64,000 nt of DNA from Solirubrum sp044628455 (GCF_044628455.1 NZ_JBIYZW010000004.1:1-64000), one strand, 5' to 3'. Numbered from the stretch's first letter, positions 1 to 9,003 are shown. Program-made: numbers and translations. The notes: generated by a model not told the origin, from the letters alone.

Positions 1-1221
1 CGTGCCGCCCGACGTGCCGCTGATCGTCGGCACCGGGTCCGGCCCGTTCCCGCAGTACGTGGCCGCCGCGTACGCGAAGCCCGCGTTGGTGGCGGGCGTT
101 ACGGCTACCGTGGTGGTAGCCGTGCCGGGGCAAGGGCCGCCTACCGCGTAGGTCACCGTGTAGTTACCAGGAGTGGAAGCCGCGAGGTTGATAACGCCGG
201 TGCTGGGGTTCAGGCTCAGGCCCGAAGTCGAGCTAAAGGTGCCGCCCGGGGTCGAAACAGCAGGCGTGGGGTTGGCGGTGGCGTTCTGGCAGAAACTGCC
301 GGCGCTGTAGGCTACCGTGGGCGAAGTGCCGGGAGTTACCGTCACGGCTACTTCGTTGGAGGTGCCGGCGCAGGTCATGGGGTTGTAGGCCGTCACCGTG
401 TAGGTGCCGGAAGTAGTAGCGGTGTAGGTGCTGCTGGTGGCGCCGGGAATCTGCACGCCGTCCTTGAAGAACTGCAGAAAGTAGCCCGAGCCAGCCGTAG
501 CCGTGAGCGGCACCGAGCCGCCCTGGCACACCGACGTGGGGCCGTTGGCCGCCAGCGACACTACGTTGCTACCGCTGACCGTAATGGCGACGGCGTTGGA
601 AGTCGAGGTGCAGTTGGCGCCGCTGGTTACGCGCACCGAGTAGTTACCGCTGCTGGTAACCGTGGCCGTGTAGTCGGGGCCGGTGGCGCCGGCAATGGGC
701 TGGCCGTTGAGCAGGTACTGGTAGCTGTAGCCGGGGCCGGTGGGGCTGGCCGTCAGGTCAACGGTGCCGCGGCCGCAGAAAGTGGTCGGACCGTTGGAGC
801 TCAGCGCGGCCGCCGGCATGGGCGACACGGTGATAACGGCCTCGGTGGAGGCCACCTGCCGGGCCGCATTCACCAGCACAATGGCGCGGAACGTGGTGGT
901 CGTCTGCAGGTCGAAGTACTGGAACGTGGGCGAGTTACCGCTCACGTCCTGGAAGCCGTTGCCGCTGTCGAACTGGTACTTGACGATGGTACCGGAGTAG
1001 CCGCTCAGCGTGAGCGTGCCCGAATTGGTACCCGAGCACACGGTGGTTGTGCCGCTCAAGGTACCGCCCTCGGGGCCGGTGGTCTGGGCCCAGGCAGTGG
1101 AAAGGGGTAGCAACAGGCACAGCAAGGCTAGCACCCGCAGGCTGGCCCACCGGAGCGCCGTCGGCGACCCAATGGGCAGGAAAGAGCACCCCGTAAAAAC
1201 GGTGGGTAGGGGTATGCGCAT
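1..1221 (-). CDS. Large secreted Ig-like repeat protein, 5' part only
   Basis: This is an open frame of 407 codons from an ATG at 1221 to the left edge with no stop, so the C-terminus is missing. The N-terminus has a basic stretch and a hydrophobic core ending in STAWAQ, a likely signal peptide of about 46 residues. After it come Thr/Ser/Gly-rich beta-sandwich-like repeats of roughly 80 residues, each with a Cys near the start (GPTTFCGRG, GPTSVCQGG, YSAGSFCQN) and ending in forms such as YTVT or YSVRVTS. This pattern is typical of giant Bacteroidota surface proteins with Ig/PKD-like repeats, often exported by the type IX system; the sorting domain that would show this lies outside the window. 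An adhesin role is inference. The gene diverges from the small secreted genes at 1542 and beyond. Confidence 0.8.
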   Translation of the reverse strand, partial: MRIPLPTVFTGCSFLPIGSPTALRWASLRVLALLCLLLPLSTAWAQTTGPEGGTLSGTTTVCSGTNSGTLTLSGYSGTIVKYQFDSGNGFQDVSGNSPTFQYFDLQTTTTFRAIVLVNAARQVASTEAVITVSPMPAAALSSNGPTTFCGRGTVDLTASPTGPGYSYQYLLNGQPIAGATGPDYTATVTSSGNYSVRVTSGANCTSTSNAVAITVSGSNVVSLAANGPTSVCQGGSVPLTATAGSGYFLQFFKDGVQIPGATSSTYTATTSGTYTVTAYNPMTCAGTSNEVAVTVTPGTSPTVAYSAGSFCQNATANPTPAVSTPGGTFSSTSGLSLNPSTGVINLAASTPGNYTVTYAVGGPCPGTATTTVAVTPATNAGFAYAAATYCGNGPDPVPTISGTSGGT

Positions 1222-1472
1222 AAGAGGGGGGAGGAAAAAAGTAAAAACGCAGAAAGGCGCGTGGCCGCGGTACAAAACCGGGTCGGTTTATGGTATTATT
1301 AAGATATACCTGTACCCCAACAAGCCAACAACGCTAGGCCCCTCTACGCAGGCCGGCGACCGAGGTGACGCCGGCCGGTAACTTTATTTTCGGTGCCCCA
1401 TCTCAGCCCCGTGCCACCCCGTTTCCGCAGCATCCATCCCGGCTCCGCCGCGGCCGTATAGCCGCCCGGGGC

Positions 1473-1504
1473 TTGGGCGTCTGCAGCCGGAGCCCGTATC
1501 TTCG
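1473..1504 (+). promoter_or_regulatory. Bacteroidota-type promoter for the gene at 1542
   Basis: A TTG at 1473-1475 is followed after 21 bases by TATCTTCG at 1497-1504, matching the -33/-7 layout (TTG, TAnnTTTG) known for Bacteroidota housekeeping sigma factors. It lies 37 bases upstream of the ATG at 1542 and favours that start over upstream in-frame ones. Confidence 0.6.
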
Positions 1505-1541
1505 GGGAATTTTGCAAGGGCCGGATTGCGGCCGCCTGACT

Positions 1542-1961
1542 ATGATGAAGCGCTTATTTGCCACGGCTCTGCTGACGGCTCTCGCAGCCGCGGGCAGCCA
1601 CGCGCAGACCACCCTGCCCACCACTCCCCAGCCCCCGGCGCCGGCAGCCGTGAGCGGCCAGGCCGGTCCCGACTCGGTGGCGGCCGTGCGCAACCTGTTC
1701 CGCAAGCGGCGCAACGGCGGTACCCTGTTCACGGCCATTGGCTCGCTGGTGCTGGTGCGCGGTGTGCTGGCCGATGGAGGGGGTTCGGTGGTGGGCTCGG
1801 CCCTGGTGGCGGCCCCGTTTCTGGGCGTGGGCGTGAGCAAGCTGGTGCGTTTCGGCAGCAAGCGCGAGGAAGCCTACATCAAGCAGTACCAGCAGGGGCG
1901 CCCCCTCCCCCACCACATTCGCCGCCGCCTGCGCGCCGACTACTTCCGCCCCACGCCCTAA
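1542..1961 (+). CDS. Small secreted protein, tandem family member 1
   Basis: This 139-residue protein starts MMKRLFATALLTALAAAGSH and has a signal peptide ending near SHAQ. A proline-rich linker follows, then a segment DSVAAVRNLFRKRR, a hydrophobic stretch around residues 60-95, and a basic tail with YQQGRPLPHHIRRRLR. The next two genes share this layout: signal peptide, DSV/DTV helix, hydrophobic middle, and a Tyr-x-x-Gly-x-x-Leu/Ile-Pro basic tail. I chose the ATG at 1542 because the promoter ends at 1504 and the signal peptide begins there. I do not recognise the family, and function is unknown. Confidence 0.72.
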   Translation: MMKRLFATALLTALAAAGSHAQTTLPTTPQPPAPAAVSGQAGPDSVAAVRNLFRKRRNGGTLFTAIGSLVLVRGVLADGGGSVVGSALVAAPFLGVGVSKLVRFGSKREEAYIKQYQQGRPLPHHIRRRLRADYFRPTP

Positions 1962-2071
1962 AACCGCGCGGCAGCGCCCGGTATCCGCGTCGACGCCACC
2001 CGCGTGCCGGCTGAGGCGCGGGTACGCCGGTCACGCGCTCCTTGCCTGCCGCAGCATCCTACCCCACTGCT

Positions 2072-2641
2072 ATGCTACCACGTTTTCTCTTCGCAGGCCT
2101 GTTGGCAGTCCTGAGCGGCCCGGCACTGGCGCAAAGCCCGACGGCGCCTATTGCCTCGCTGCCTACTACGCCCGATTCCATTCCGAAGCAGCTGGGGCGC
2201 TGGTACCTGCCGCACTACCAGCCCAGCGCCACGGTAGCCGATACGGCCGGGGCGCTGCTGTCGCTTTATGCGACCAAGCGGGCCAATACCTGGTGGTTTC
2301 TGCCGTTGGCTCCGCTGGGCCTGGCCATGTTGCAGCCCTCAAAGGAGTACGTCAACGACCGGCTGGTGGACACCGACCCGCCGGCAGCCTGGCAGGTAGC
2401 CATTGGTGTGCCGCTGATGGTAGGCGGCGTGGGGACCATGGTGGCGCGCTACGTCAAGTACAGCCGCAGCGGGCTGGCCCAGATTCAGCGCGACTACGAA
2501 GCGGGTAAACCCATTCCGGCCAAGCTGCGCCGCAAGCTCAAACCGCGTCACTACGCACAGGCGGCCATTGTGCGGGTAGCTATTGTGCAGTCGTTGCAGA
2601 TGGAAAAGCTGAGGGCCCAGCAGAAAGCGCTGCGCCAGTAG
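2072..2641 (+). CDS. Small secreted protein, tandem family member 2
   Basis: This 189-residue protein has a clear signal peptide (MLPRFLFAGLLAVLSGPALA, then Q). The mature part has a Pro/Thr-rich stretch, a hydrophobic pair of segments around WWFLPLAPLGLAML and VAIGVPLMVGGVGTMV, then the tail motif YEAGKPIPAKLRRKLKPRHY and a final amphipathic helix. The tail matches those of the genes at 1542 and 2763. The first ATG giving a signal peptide is at 2072. The gene follows the 1542 gene by 110 bases on the same strand and is probably a divergent paralogue. Function is unknown. Confidence 0.72.
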   Translation: MLPRFLFAGLLAVLSGPALAQSPTAPIASLPTTPDSIPKQLGRWYLPHYQPSATVADTAGALLSLYATKRANTWWFLPLAPLGLAMLQPSKEYVNDRLVDTDPPAAWQVAIGVPLMVGGVGTMVARYVKYSRSGLAQIQRDYEAGKPIPAKLRRKLKPRHYAQAAIVRVAIVQSLQMEKLRAQQKALRQ

Positions 2642-2762
2642 CCCGGCAACGTTGATCCTCCCTTACCCCGCCGCTAATCAGTTGCTGCCGGGGATGGACT
2701 GCCGCCAAGAAGGGTGGCTTTAATATTAGCAATCATGTATATTATAGTAACTATTTGCCGCC

Positions 2763-3257
2763 GTGAAAACCGTAATGGTGCTGCTGCTGGTCAGCAGTCT
2801 GGCCCGGGCGCAGGTGCCCGGGGCCAGTCAGCTACCCAGCCGGGTGCTGACCGAAGCCGACACCGTGCAGGCGCTGCACGATTTGTTTCGCCAGCACCGG
2901 CAGACGGGACGGGCCTGCCTCGGGCTCTTTCCGCTGGCAGTAGCGGGCACCGCGTACTCGGCCTCGCAGATCGAGATTGACCTGAACCTGTACGGCGGCT
3001 TTTCTTCCGGACCATCCGCCGCGCCGTTGGTCGGCACCTTTCTGGGCGGCGCTACCTCCCTGACCTTGCTGATTGTCGCCCCGATTACGCTGAACCGCAA
3101 CCATCGGCAGCGAGAAGCTCGGCTGGTAACCCAATACCTGCAAGGTCAGTCGCTGCCAAAACGCTGGCAGAAGCAGCTACACCGGCAGCTGATGCGGGCG
3201 CAGCGGCCGCGTCCGCTCAACGCCACGCCGCCACCGAGGTCGGTGGGCAGCAGGTAA
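2763..3257 (+). CDS. Small secreted protein, tandem family member 3
   Basis: This 164-residue protein starts from a GTG at 2763 (an ATG at 2775 is an alternative). It has a signal peptide ending LARAQ, then EADTVQALHDLFRQHRQTG, which lines up with DSVAAVRNLFRKRRNGG of the 1542 protein. Two hydrophobic stretches follow, then LVTQYLQGQSLPKRWQKQLH, the family tail. Together the three genes form a tandem array of small exported proteins of unknown function. Membrane anchoring through the hydrophobic middle is possible. Confidence 0.68.
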   Translation: MKTVMVLLLVSSLARAQVPGASQLPSRVLTEADTVQALHDLFRQHRQTGRACLGLFPLAVAGTAYSASQIEIDLNLYGGFSSGPSAAPLVGTFLGGATSLTLLIVAPITLNRNHRQREARLVTQYLQGQSLPKRWQKQLHRQLMRAQRPRPLNATPPPRSVGSR

Positions 3258-3295
3258 TGGGACGCCCTGCTTGATTTGGCACCGGTGTAGCCGGA

Positions 3296-3345
3296 GCATC
3301 TTTCCCGCTGCGTAGGATGGGGCGCGCCATCGGTGGGAAAGATGC
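3296..3345. repeat. Hairpin repeat, dispersed family copy 1
   Basis: An 11-base perfect inverted repeat, GCATCTTTCCC at 3296-3306 and GGGAAAGATGC at 3335-3345, lies in the intergenic region 3258-3422. Its right edge (AAAGATGCCTCGCCGG) resembles the right edge of the hairpin at 13466-13522 (AAAGATGCTTCGCCCGCCGG), suggesting a dispersed repeat family. Confidence 0.55.
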
Positions 3346-3422
3346 CTCGCCGGGGCCCCAGCATGACGAACTGGGCGAATTTCCAGTGGCGGCCCGCGCA
3401 TAACCAGGGACCTGCTCACCTG

Positions 3423-4211
3423 CTATCGGGCCAGCGGAAGGCCCAGCAAATAGAGCTTTTTGGCCTTGCCGGTGAGGCGGCCGGTTTCCCAGGTGTAATC
3501 ATCCGACTTTAGCCCTTCGAGCAGCATGTCCATATCGCCGAGGGTGTAGGTGCGGGCGTTGGACACGGCGCCGTCCCAGGCAAAGCACAGGGGAATGAGG
3601 GGCACGAGGTAAGTAAAAAACAGCTGCCGGAGCGTGAGCGGCCGCACCAGGGGCGTGATGAACAGCGCCATCAGAAAGTTCGGGACCAGGGCCACCCACC
3701 ACAGCGCAATGGGGAAGCTGTTGTCGCTGATTTCGTACACGCAGATGGGCTGGCGCTGCTGCTGGGCATCCTGCAGGATGCCCCGGGCCACGGCCGGCGG
3801 CATGTGGTGCAGGCTGCAGATCATGGTGCGCACGCCCCGCAGCTCCGTCCCCACGCGGGTGGCGTCGACGGGCTGGGTTTGGTAGCGGATGGCGGGGTTG
3901 AGCTGGCCGTTGATGGCGGCAGCCAGCTCCAGGTTGGGATAGAGGTCGGTGAGGGTGAGCTGCAGCTTATCCAGGCCGGTCTGGGCTTTCAGCGCGTGGA
4001 AGACGGGCAGCATGGGCCCGCCACTGCCCGAGCACAGGTCGACGATGGCGGGGACTGGGGAGTGCGCCAGGGCCCGGTTGAGCAGCTGGGTTAAGTCGGC
4101 CGAGGAGCCCAGAAACTTGTGCATGACCACGATGAGCCGCGTCAGGCTGGTGCGCAGCCAGTGGGGAAACCAGGCGAAGTCCTCGAACTCGAACAGGTGA
4201 ATGCGTTTCAT
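3423..4211 (-). CDS. SAM-dependent methyltransferase-like protein
   Basis: This 262-residue protein has a class I methyltransferase motif I, VDLCSGSGGPM, near residue 58 and the acidic motif LTLTDLYPN about 30 residues later. CSLHHMPPAVARGIL lies in the usual motif IV/V region. The C-terminal half carries a hydrophobic insertion, ALWWVALVPNFLMALFITPL, and a second one (FFTYLVPLIPLCFAW), so it may be membrane associated. The substrate cannot be told from sequence. The gene lies downstream of the clpB terminator, so it is probably a separate transcript. The fold is supported by motifs; the function is inference. Confidence 0.7.
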   Translation of the reverse strand: MKRIHLFEFEDFAWFPHWLRTSLTRLIVVMHKFLGSSADLTQLLNRALAHSPVPAIVDLCSGSGGPMLPVFHALKAQTGLDKLQLTLTDLYPNLELAAAINGQLNPAIRYQTQPVDATRVGTELRGVRTMICSLHHMPPAVARGILQDAQQQRQPICVYEISDNSFPIALWWVALVPNFLMALFITPLVRPLTLRQLFFTYLVPLIPLCFAWDGAVSNARTYTLGDMDMLLEGLKSDDYTWETGRLTGKAKKLYLLGLPLAR

Positions 4212-4325
4212 GGGCGGGATGGGCCGTCAGCGGCCACAACGGGTTTGCGGGGGCAACTTACAACGCCGCTACGGCCCAAGCACAGTTGTTTGCCGATACT
4301 TCGACCGACCCGGTGCATGGGGCGC

Positions 4326-4359
4326 AAAAAAGCCCCGCCGGCACATTACCGACGGGGCT
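4326..4359 (-). terminator. Intrinsic terminator of clpB
   Basis: Read on the minus strand, an 11-base near-perfect GC stem (AGCCCCGTCGG with CCGGCGGGGCT) is followed by six T. It lies 25 bases past the clpB stop. Confidence 0.85.
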
Positions 4360-4383
4360 GTTGCTGTTGGGCCAGACGGGTGA

Positions 4384-6993
4384 TTACACGGTGGGGATTT
4401 CCACGTTGACGAAGCGGATTTGCCCGTCCTGGAGCTCGGCTTCCACCACGGCGTCCTTGCTCACTTTGCCGCTGAGGATTTCCTTCGACAGCTCGTTCAG
4501 GATCAGGCGCTGGAGCACGCGCTTGAGGGGGCGGGCACCGAAGGTGGGGTCGAAGCCCTGCTCGCCGAGGAAGTCGAGCACCTCGTCGGTGGCTTCGAGG
4601 CGGATGCCGGCTTCTTCGAGGCGTTGCTGAATCTGGCGGAACTGGATGTCGACGATTTTGCGAATCTCCCGGCGCTTGAGGGGCTGGAACATCACGATTT
4701 CGTCGATGCGGTTGAGGAACTCGGGGCGCATGTGGCCTTTCAGGCGCTCGATGACTTCCTCGCGGGTGCGGTCGACCACCTCGTCGTGGTTGTACTCGTT
4801 CAGCTCCTTGAAATTGCGCTGAATGATGTCGGCCCCGGTGTTGGAGGTCATGATGATGATGGTGTTCTTGAAGTTGGCCACCCGGCCCTTGTTGTCGGTG
4901 AGGCGGCCATCATCCAGCACTTGCAGGAGGATGTTGAACACGTCGGGGTGGGCCTTCTCGATTTCGTCGAGCAGGATGACCGAGTAGGGCTTGCGGCGCA
5001 CGGCCTCGGTGAGCTGGCCGCCTTCGTCGTAGCCCACGTAGCCGGGAGGCGCCCCGATCAGGCGCGAGACGGCGTGGCGCTCCTGGTACTCCGACATGTC
5101 GATGCGCACCATCGCGTTTTCGTCGTTGAACAGGTACTCGGCCAGGGCCTTGGCCAGCTCGGTTTTGCCGACGCCGGTGGTGCCGAGGAAGATGAAGGAG
5201 CCGATGGGCCGCTTGGGGTCCTGCAGGCCGGCGCGGGAGCGGCGCACGGCGTCGCTGATGGCCATGATGGCCTCGGACTGCCCAGCTACGCGCTTGCCCA
5301 GTTCGGCTTCGAGGTTGAGCAGCTTTTCGCGGTCGGACTGCAGCATTTTGCTCACGGGAATGCCGGTCCACTTGGCCACTACCTCGGCAATGTCCTCGTG
5401 GGTGACGACTTCCTGGAGCATGGAGCCGCCGTCCTTGTTCTGGTTGGCCTGCTCCTGCAGGGTTTTGAGCTTGGCTTCGGCTTCCTGGATTTTGCCGTAG
5501 CGCAGCTCGGCCACGCGGCCGTAGTCGCCCTGGCGCTCGGCCTGCTCGGCTTCGAGCTTGAACCGCTCGATGGCTTCTTTCTGGGTCTGGATGTCGGTGA
5601 GGACGTTTTTCTCGGACTCCCAGCGGGCCTTGAGCGAGTCGCGCTTGTCGCCCAGCTCGGCCAGCTCCTTGTTGAGCACGGCTTCGCGGTCCTTGTTGTC
5701 TTCGCGGCGGATGGCCTCGCGCTCGATTTCCAACTGCATGATGCGGCGCTGCACCTCGTCGAGCTCCACGGGCATGGAGTTCAGCTCGATGCGCAGCTTG
5801 GCGGCGGCCTCGTCCATCAGGTCGATGGCTTTGTCGGGCAGGAAACGGTCGGTGATGTAGCGGCTGCTGAGCTCGACGGCGGCAATGACGGCGTCGTCGG
5901 TGATGCGCACGCCGTGGTGCAGCTCGTACTTTTCCTTGATGCCGCGCATGATGCTGATGGCGTCTTCGACGGTGGGCTCGTCGACGGTGACGGCCTGGAA
6001 GCGGCGCTCGAGGGCCTTGTCCTTCTCGATGTACTTCTGGTACTCCTTGAGGGTGGTGGCGCCGATGGCGTGCAACTCGCCGCGGGCCAGGGCGGGCTTG
6101 AGCAGGTTGGCCGCGTCCATGGCGCCCTCGCCGCCCGCGCCGGCGCCGATGAGGGTGTGCATCTCGTCGATGAAGAGGATGATCTGGCCCTCGGCGTCGG
6201 TGACTTCCTTGATGACGGACTTGAGGCGCTCCTCGAACTCGCCCTTGTACTTGGCGCCGGCGATGAGCAAGCCCATGTCGAGCGACATGATGGTTTTGTC
6301 CTTGAGGTTCTCGGGCACGTCGCCGGCCACGATGCGCTGGGCCAGGCCTTCTACAATGGCGGTTTTTCCCACGCCCGGCTCGCCGAGCAGGACGGGGTTG
6401 TTTTTGGTGCGGCGCGAGAGAATCTGGAGCACGCGGCGGATTTCCTCGTCGCGGCCGATGACGGGGTCCATCTTGCCGGTACGCACCTGCTCGTTGAGGT
6501 TGCGGGCGTAGCGGTTGAGGCTCTGGTACTGGTCTTCGGCGGTTTGGGAGGTGACTTTGCGGCCGCCGCGCAGCTCTTTGATGGCGGCTTTGAGGTCTAT
6601 GCCGTTGAAGCCGGTGTCTTTGAGCAAGTTGGCGGTAGCGTCGCGGCCGTCGATGAGGGCTAGCAGCAGATGCTCGACGGAGACGTACTCGTCGCCGAAC
6701 TCCTTGAGGAAGCCGTTGGCGCGCTGCACGGCCGAGGCGGCCTCGTTGGCGAGGTAGGGCGAGCCGCCGCTGACTTTGGGGTAGCCCTGCACGAGGGCGT
6801 CGAGGCGGGGGGTGAGGATGTTCAGGTTGACGCCGAGCTTGCCCGCGAGGAAGCCGGTGACGTTTTCATCCACCTGCAAGAGGGCTTTGAGGAGGTGGCC
6901 GGTTTCGATGGCCTGCTGCTGCTGACCGCCGGCAATTTCGGTGGCCTTCTGCACGGCCTCCTGGGCCTTGATGGTGAAGTTGTTGAAGTTCAT
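4384..6993 (-). CDS. clpB: ATP-dependent chaperone ClpB
   Basis: This 869-residue protein is the full-length Hsp100 disaggregase, a hexameric cytosolic machine that works with DnaK to pull apart protein aggregates. The layout is standard: N-terminal Clp_N repeats (residues about 1-145), first AAA+ domain with Walker A GEPGVGKT and Walker B LFIDEMHTL, the coiled-coil M domain (about 410-530, with EAERQ/EAKLKTLQEQ stretches), second AAA+ domain with GTTGVGKT and ILLDEIEKAHPDV, and the small C-terminal ClpB_D2 domain (TFGARPLKRVLQR). The ClpP-binding loop of ClpA/X is not expected and was not seen. The ATG at 6993 begins the usual MNFNNFTIKAQEA start. Transcription ends at the hairpin at 4326-4359. 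Confidence 0.98.
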   Translation of the reverse strand: MNFNNFTIKAQEAVQKATEIAGGQQQQAIETGHLLKALLQVDENVTGFLAGKLGVNLNILTPRLDALVQGYPKVSGGSPYLANEAASAVQRANGFLKEFGDEYVSVEHLLLALIDGRDATANLLKDTGFNGIDLKAAIKELRGGRKVTSQTAEDQYQSLNRYARNLNEQVRTGKMDPVIGRDEEIRRVLQILSRRTKNNPVLLGEPGVGKTAIVEGLAQRIVAGDVPENLKDKTIMSLDMGLLIAGAKYKGEFEERLKSVIKEVTDAEGQIILFIDEMHTLIGAGAGGEGAMDAANLLKPALARGELHAIGATTLKEYQKYIEKDKALERRFQAVTVDEPTVEDAISIMRGIKEKYELHHGVRITDDAVIAAVELSSRYITDRFLPDKAIDLMDEAAAKLRIELNSMPVELDEVQRRIMQLEIEREAIRREDNKDREAVLNKELAELGDKRDSLKARWESEKNVLTDIQTQKEAIERFKLEAEQAERQGDYGRVAELRYGKIQEAEAKLKTLQEQANQNKDGGSMLQEVVTHEDIAEVVAKWTGIPVSKMLQSDREKLLNLEAELGKRVAGQSEAIMAISDAVRRSRAGLQDPKRPIGSFIFLGTTGVGKTELAKALAEYLFNDENAMVRIDMSEYQERHAVSRLIGAPPGYVGYDEGGQLTEAVRRKPYSVILLDEIEKAHPDVFNILLQVLDDGRLTDNKGRVANFKNTIIIMTSNTGADIIQRNFKELNEYNHDEVVDRTREEVIERLKGHMRPEFLNRIDEIVMFQPLKRREIRKIVDIQFRQIQQRLEEAGIRLEATDEVLDFLGEQGFDPTFGARPLKRVLQRLILNELSKEILSGKVSKDAVVEAELQDGQIRFVNVEIPTV

Positions 6994-7148
6994 GGTGCTA
7001 AGCTTGTTTCAGGTGCTGCGGTTCTGCTGATACGGGCTTAGCAAATGGTGGGCTAAAGGGGATATTCGGACTTTTTGTCGCTTATCTATTATTAGTTATG
7101 ACGGAATAATGTCTTTCTGTCACAAGTAAAGCTGAAAATGTATCGTTG

Positions 7149-7156
7149 TACCTTGC
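7149..7156 (+). promoter_or_regulatory. Possible -7 element for the AlbA_2 gene
   Basis: TACCTTGC, one or two mismatches from TAnnTTTG, lies 22 bases before the ATG at 7179. No TTG is visible at the right distance upstream, so the call is weak. Confidence 0.35.
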
Positions 7157-7178
7157 ACTCAAATATTAAAGGCTCTGC

Positions 7179-8837
7179 ATGACCGTTGAAGAACTAAATT
7201 CTCTACTCTCTTCACGTGAGAATGAAAAGCTCGAGTTTAAAGCCGCTCGAAACAGCTTCTCTTGGGATGATTTGCGGCGCTATATAGCTGCGTTAGCGAA
7301 TGAGGGAGGAGGAAAAATGATCTTAGGAGTTACTGACCGCATACCAAGGCAGGTCGTTGGAAGTCAAGCCTTCCTCAATCTCGGAGAAAGGAAAAGGCAG
7401 TTAACGGAACTTCTGCGTTTAAGGGTAGAAGCATTTGAGATAGACCATCCTAATGGCCGGGTTGTGGTCTTTAAAGTTCCTTCTAGACCTCCTGGAAGAC
7501 CAATCCAAGTGGATGGGGCTTTTTTGATGAGGTCGGATGAATCCCTCGTCCCAATGACCCCGGATCAGCTAAAGCTTATTTTAGATGAGGGCGAGACGGA
7601 CGTCACTGCAGAAGTATGTCATGGAACTAGCGTGGCCGATCTAGATAGCACGGCTCTTTCATTATTTCGTACAGGTGTTATAGAAAGAGCTACATCTCAA
7701 GCTCAAAAGGATAGATACGCTTCAATGCCTATCGAAAGGCTATTGGTAGACACTGGTCTTATTGCTGATAATAGCTTGACTCGCGCTGCTATCCTATTAT
7801 TAGGAAAAGACGATATTATCCGCCGCTGGATTCCTAATGCAGAAGTTATTGCTGAGTACAGGCAGGTGCCAAATAAGATTAGATATGATAGAAGAGAGAA
7901 TATGCGCCTAGCTATTCTACTTGGGTTGGAGAGGTTATGGGAATTTATACTTCCATACGATCTTCCCATTAGGGATATTCAGAAGGGTACTGGCGTTAAT
8001 TCTCTTCTGCGTTTTCCAGAAAGGTCTGTGCGCGAAGCAATCTTAAATGCTGTAGTTCATAGGGACTATAAGCATCCAGAAAGCGTTCGTATTAGAATAA
8101 GTCCTGAGAAATTAGAAGTAATTAGCCCTGGCACCTTCCCAGGCATGATTACTTCTGCTACAATTGCTGACGAGCAGCTAAGGCGTAACAGATTACTAGC
8201 TGAAGCATTGGAAAAGTGCGGCCGTATAGAACGTTCGGGCCAAGGTGTAGATCTGATGATAGCTGCTGCTGTTCGCCAAGCCCAAAAGCTGCCAACATTT
8301 ATTGAACGTGACCAAAACGACGTTCAAGTAATTCTCTTCGCTCCAGTTGACGAGGGGTTCCTAGATGCAATGCAATCCGTTCCAGTCGATACATGGGACT
8401 ATTTAACAGTAGATGCTATGCGCACATTAGATACCTTTCGCCAGCGACGATTAGATAATGAAAGAATAAGCTCATTCGATCTTAGTGCATCGGGCGTACG
8501 AGAATTGCTGGAGCAGGAAATTCTTGTGAGTAATGACGAAGGGGTAATAGATATTAATCCAGCTCTTAAAGCGAGGAGAAGCCAAAAGCAAATGTTTAAA
8601 GCTGCTCCAATAGTTAATAGAACAGAGAGAAAACAACAGATATTTAATCAAATACGCGCTCGACAAAGTGTAGGTACCAGATTAGTTGATTTGCATCAAT
8701 ATATGGCCGACCTCACAGCATCTCAGATACAAGCTCTTTTAAAAGAGTTGAAAGCAGATGGTATGATTAGACTTGAAGGCAGAACAAGAGCAGGTCGCTG
8801 GTTCCCTAGTGGACTGCAGCTTCAACTGCCTTTGTAG
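7179..8837 (+). CDS. AlbA_2 (Schlafen-type) ATP-binding protein on an AT-rich insert
   Basis: This 552-residue protein starts with an AlbA_2/Schlafen AAA-4-type domain (about residues 5-130) with the signature ENEKLEFKAA and NEGGGKMILGVTD. Around residues 285-385 is a GHKL-type ATP-binding HATPase_c_4 domain as found at the C-terminus of RecG-like proteins: RSVREAILNAVVHRDY, then GRIERSGQGVDLM. The last 80 residues look like a winged helix (LHQYMADLTASQIQALLKEL). Proteins of this kind are often transcription factors, and Schlafen/AlbA_2 domains also occur in defence loci; a defence role here is inference. Base composition is far more AT-rich than in neighbours, with A/T at many third positions, which points to horizontal transfer. 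No partner gene or mobility gene is next to it. A 10-bp tandem repeat begins right after its stop. Confidence 0.85.
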   Translation: MTVEELNSLLSSRENEKLEFKAARNSFSWDDLRRYIAALANEGGGKMILGVTDRIPRQVVGSQAFLNLGERKRQLTELLRLRVEAFEIDHPNGRVVVFKVPSRPPGRPIQVDGAFLMRSDESLVPMTPDQLKLILDEGETDVTAEVCHGTSVADLDSTALSLFRTGVIERATSQAQKDRYASMPIERLLVDTGLIADNSLTRAAILLLGKDDIIRRWIPNAEVIAEYRQVPNKIRYDRRENMRLAILLGLERLWEFILPYDLPIRDIQKGTGVNSLLRFPERSVREAILNAVVHRDYKHPESVRIRISPEKLEVISPGTFPGMITSATIADEQLRRNRLLAEALEKCGRIERSGQGVDLMIAAAVRQAQKLPTFIERDQNDVQVILFAPVDEGFLDAMQSVPVDTWDYLTVDAMRTLDTFRQRRLDNERISSFDLSASGVRELLEQEILVSNDEGVIDINPALKARRSQKQMFKAAPIVNRTERKQQIFNQIRARQSVGTRLVDLHQYMADLTASQIQALLKELKADGMIRLEGRTRAGRWFPSGLQLQLPL

Positions 8838-8838
8838 T

Positions 8839-9003
8839 GCAACGCAATGCAACGCAATGCAACGCAATGCAATGCAACGCAATGCAACGCAATGCAACGC
8901 AATGCAACGCAATGCAACGCAATGCAACGCATTGCAACGCAATGCAACGCAATGCAACGCATTGCAACGCAATGCAACGCAATGCAACGCATTGCAACGC
9001 AAT
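8839..9003. repeat. 10-bp tandem repeat GCAACGCAAT, about 16.5 copies
   Basis: Sixteen full copies of GCAACGCAAT are present plus one half copy (GCAAT at 8869-8873). In the distal part every third unit reads GCAACGCATT (8924, 8954 and 8984), so a 30-bp higher-order repeat is visible. The array begins one base after the stop codon of the upstream gene and runs into the hairpin repeat at 9004-9042. The array is open in several frames on both strands only because a 10-bp unit without stops repeats; I do not consider it coding. Confidence 0.95.

Noticed and set aside
4420..6663. Long open frame (747 codons) on the strand opposite clpB
   Set aside because: It is the mirror of a highly GC3-biased true gene; its protein is Val/Gly/Ala/Leu/His/Asp-rich without any domain pattern. 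clpB explains the region fully.
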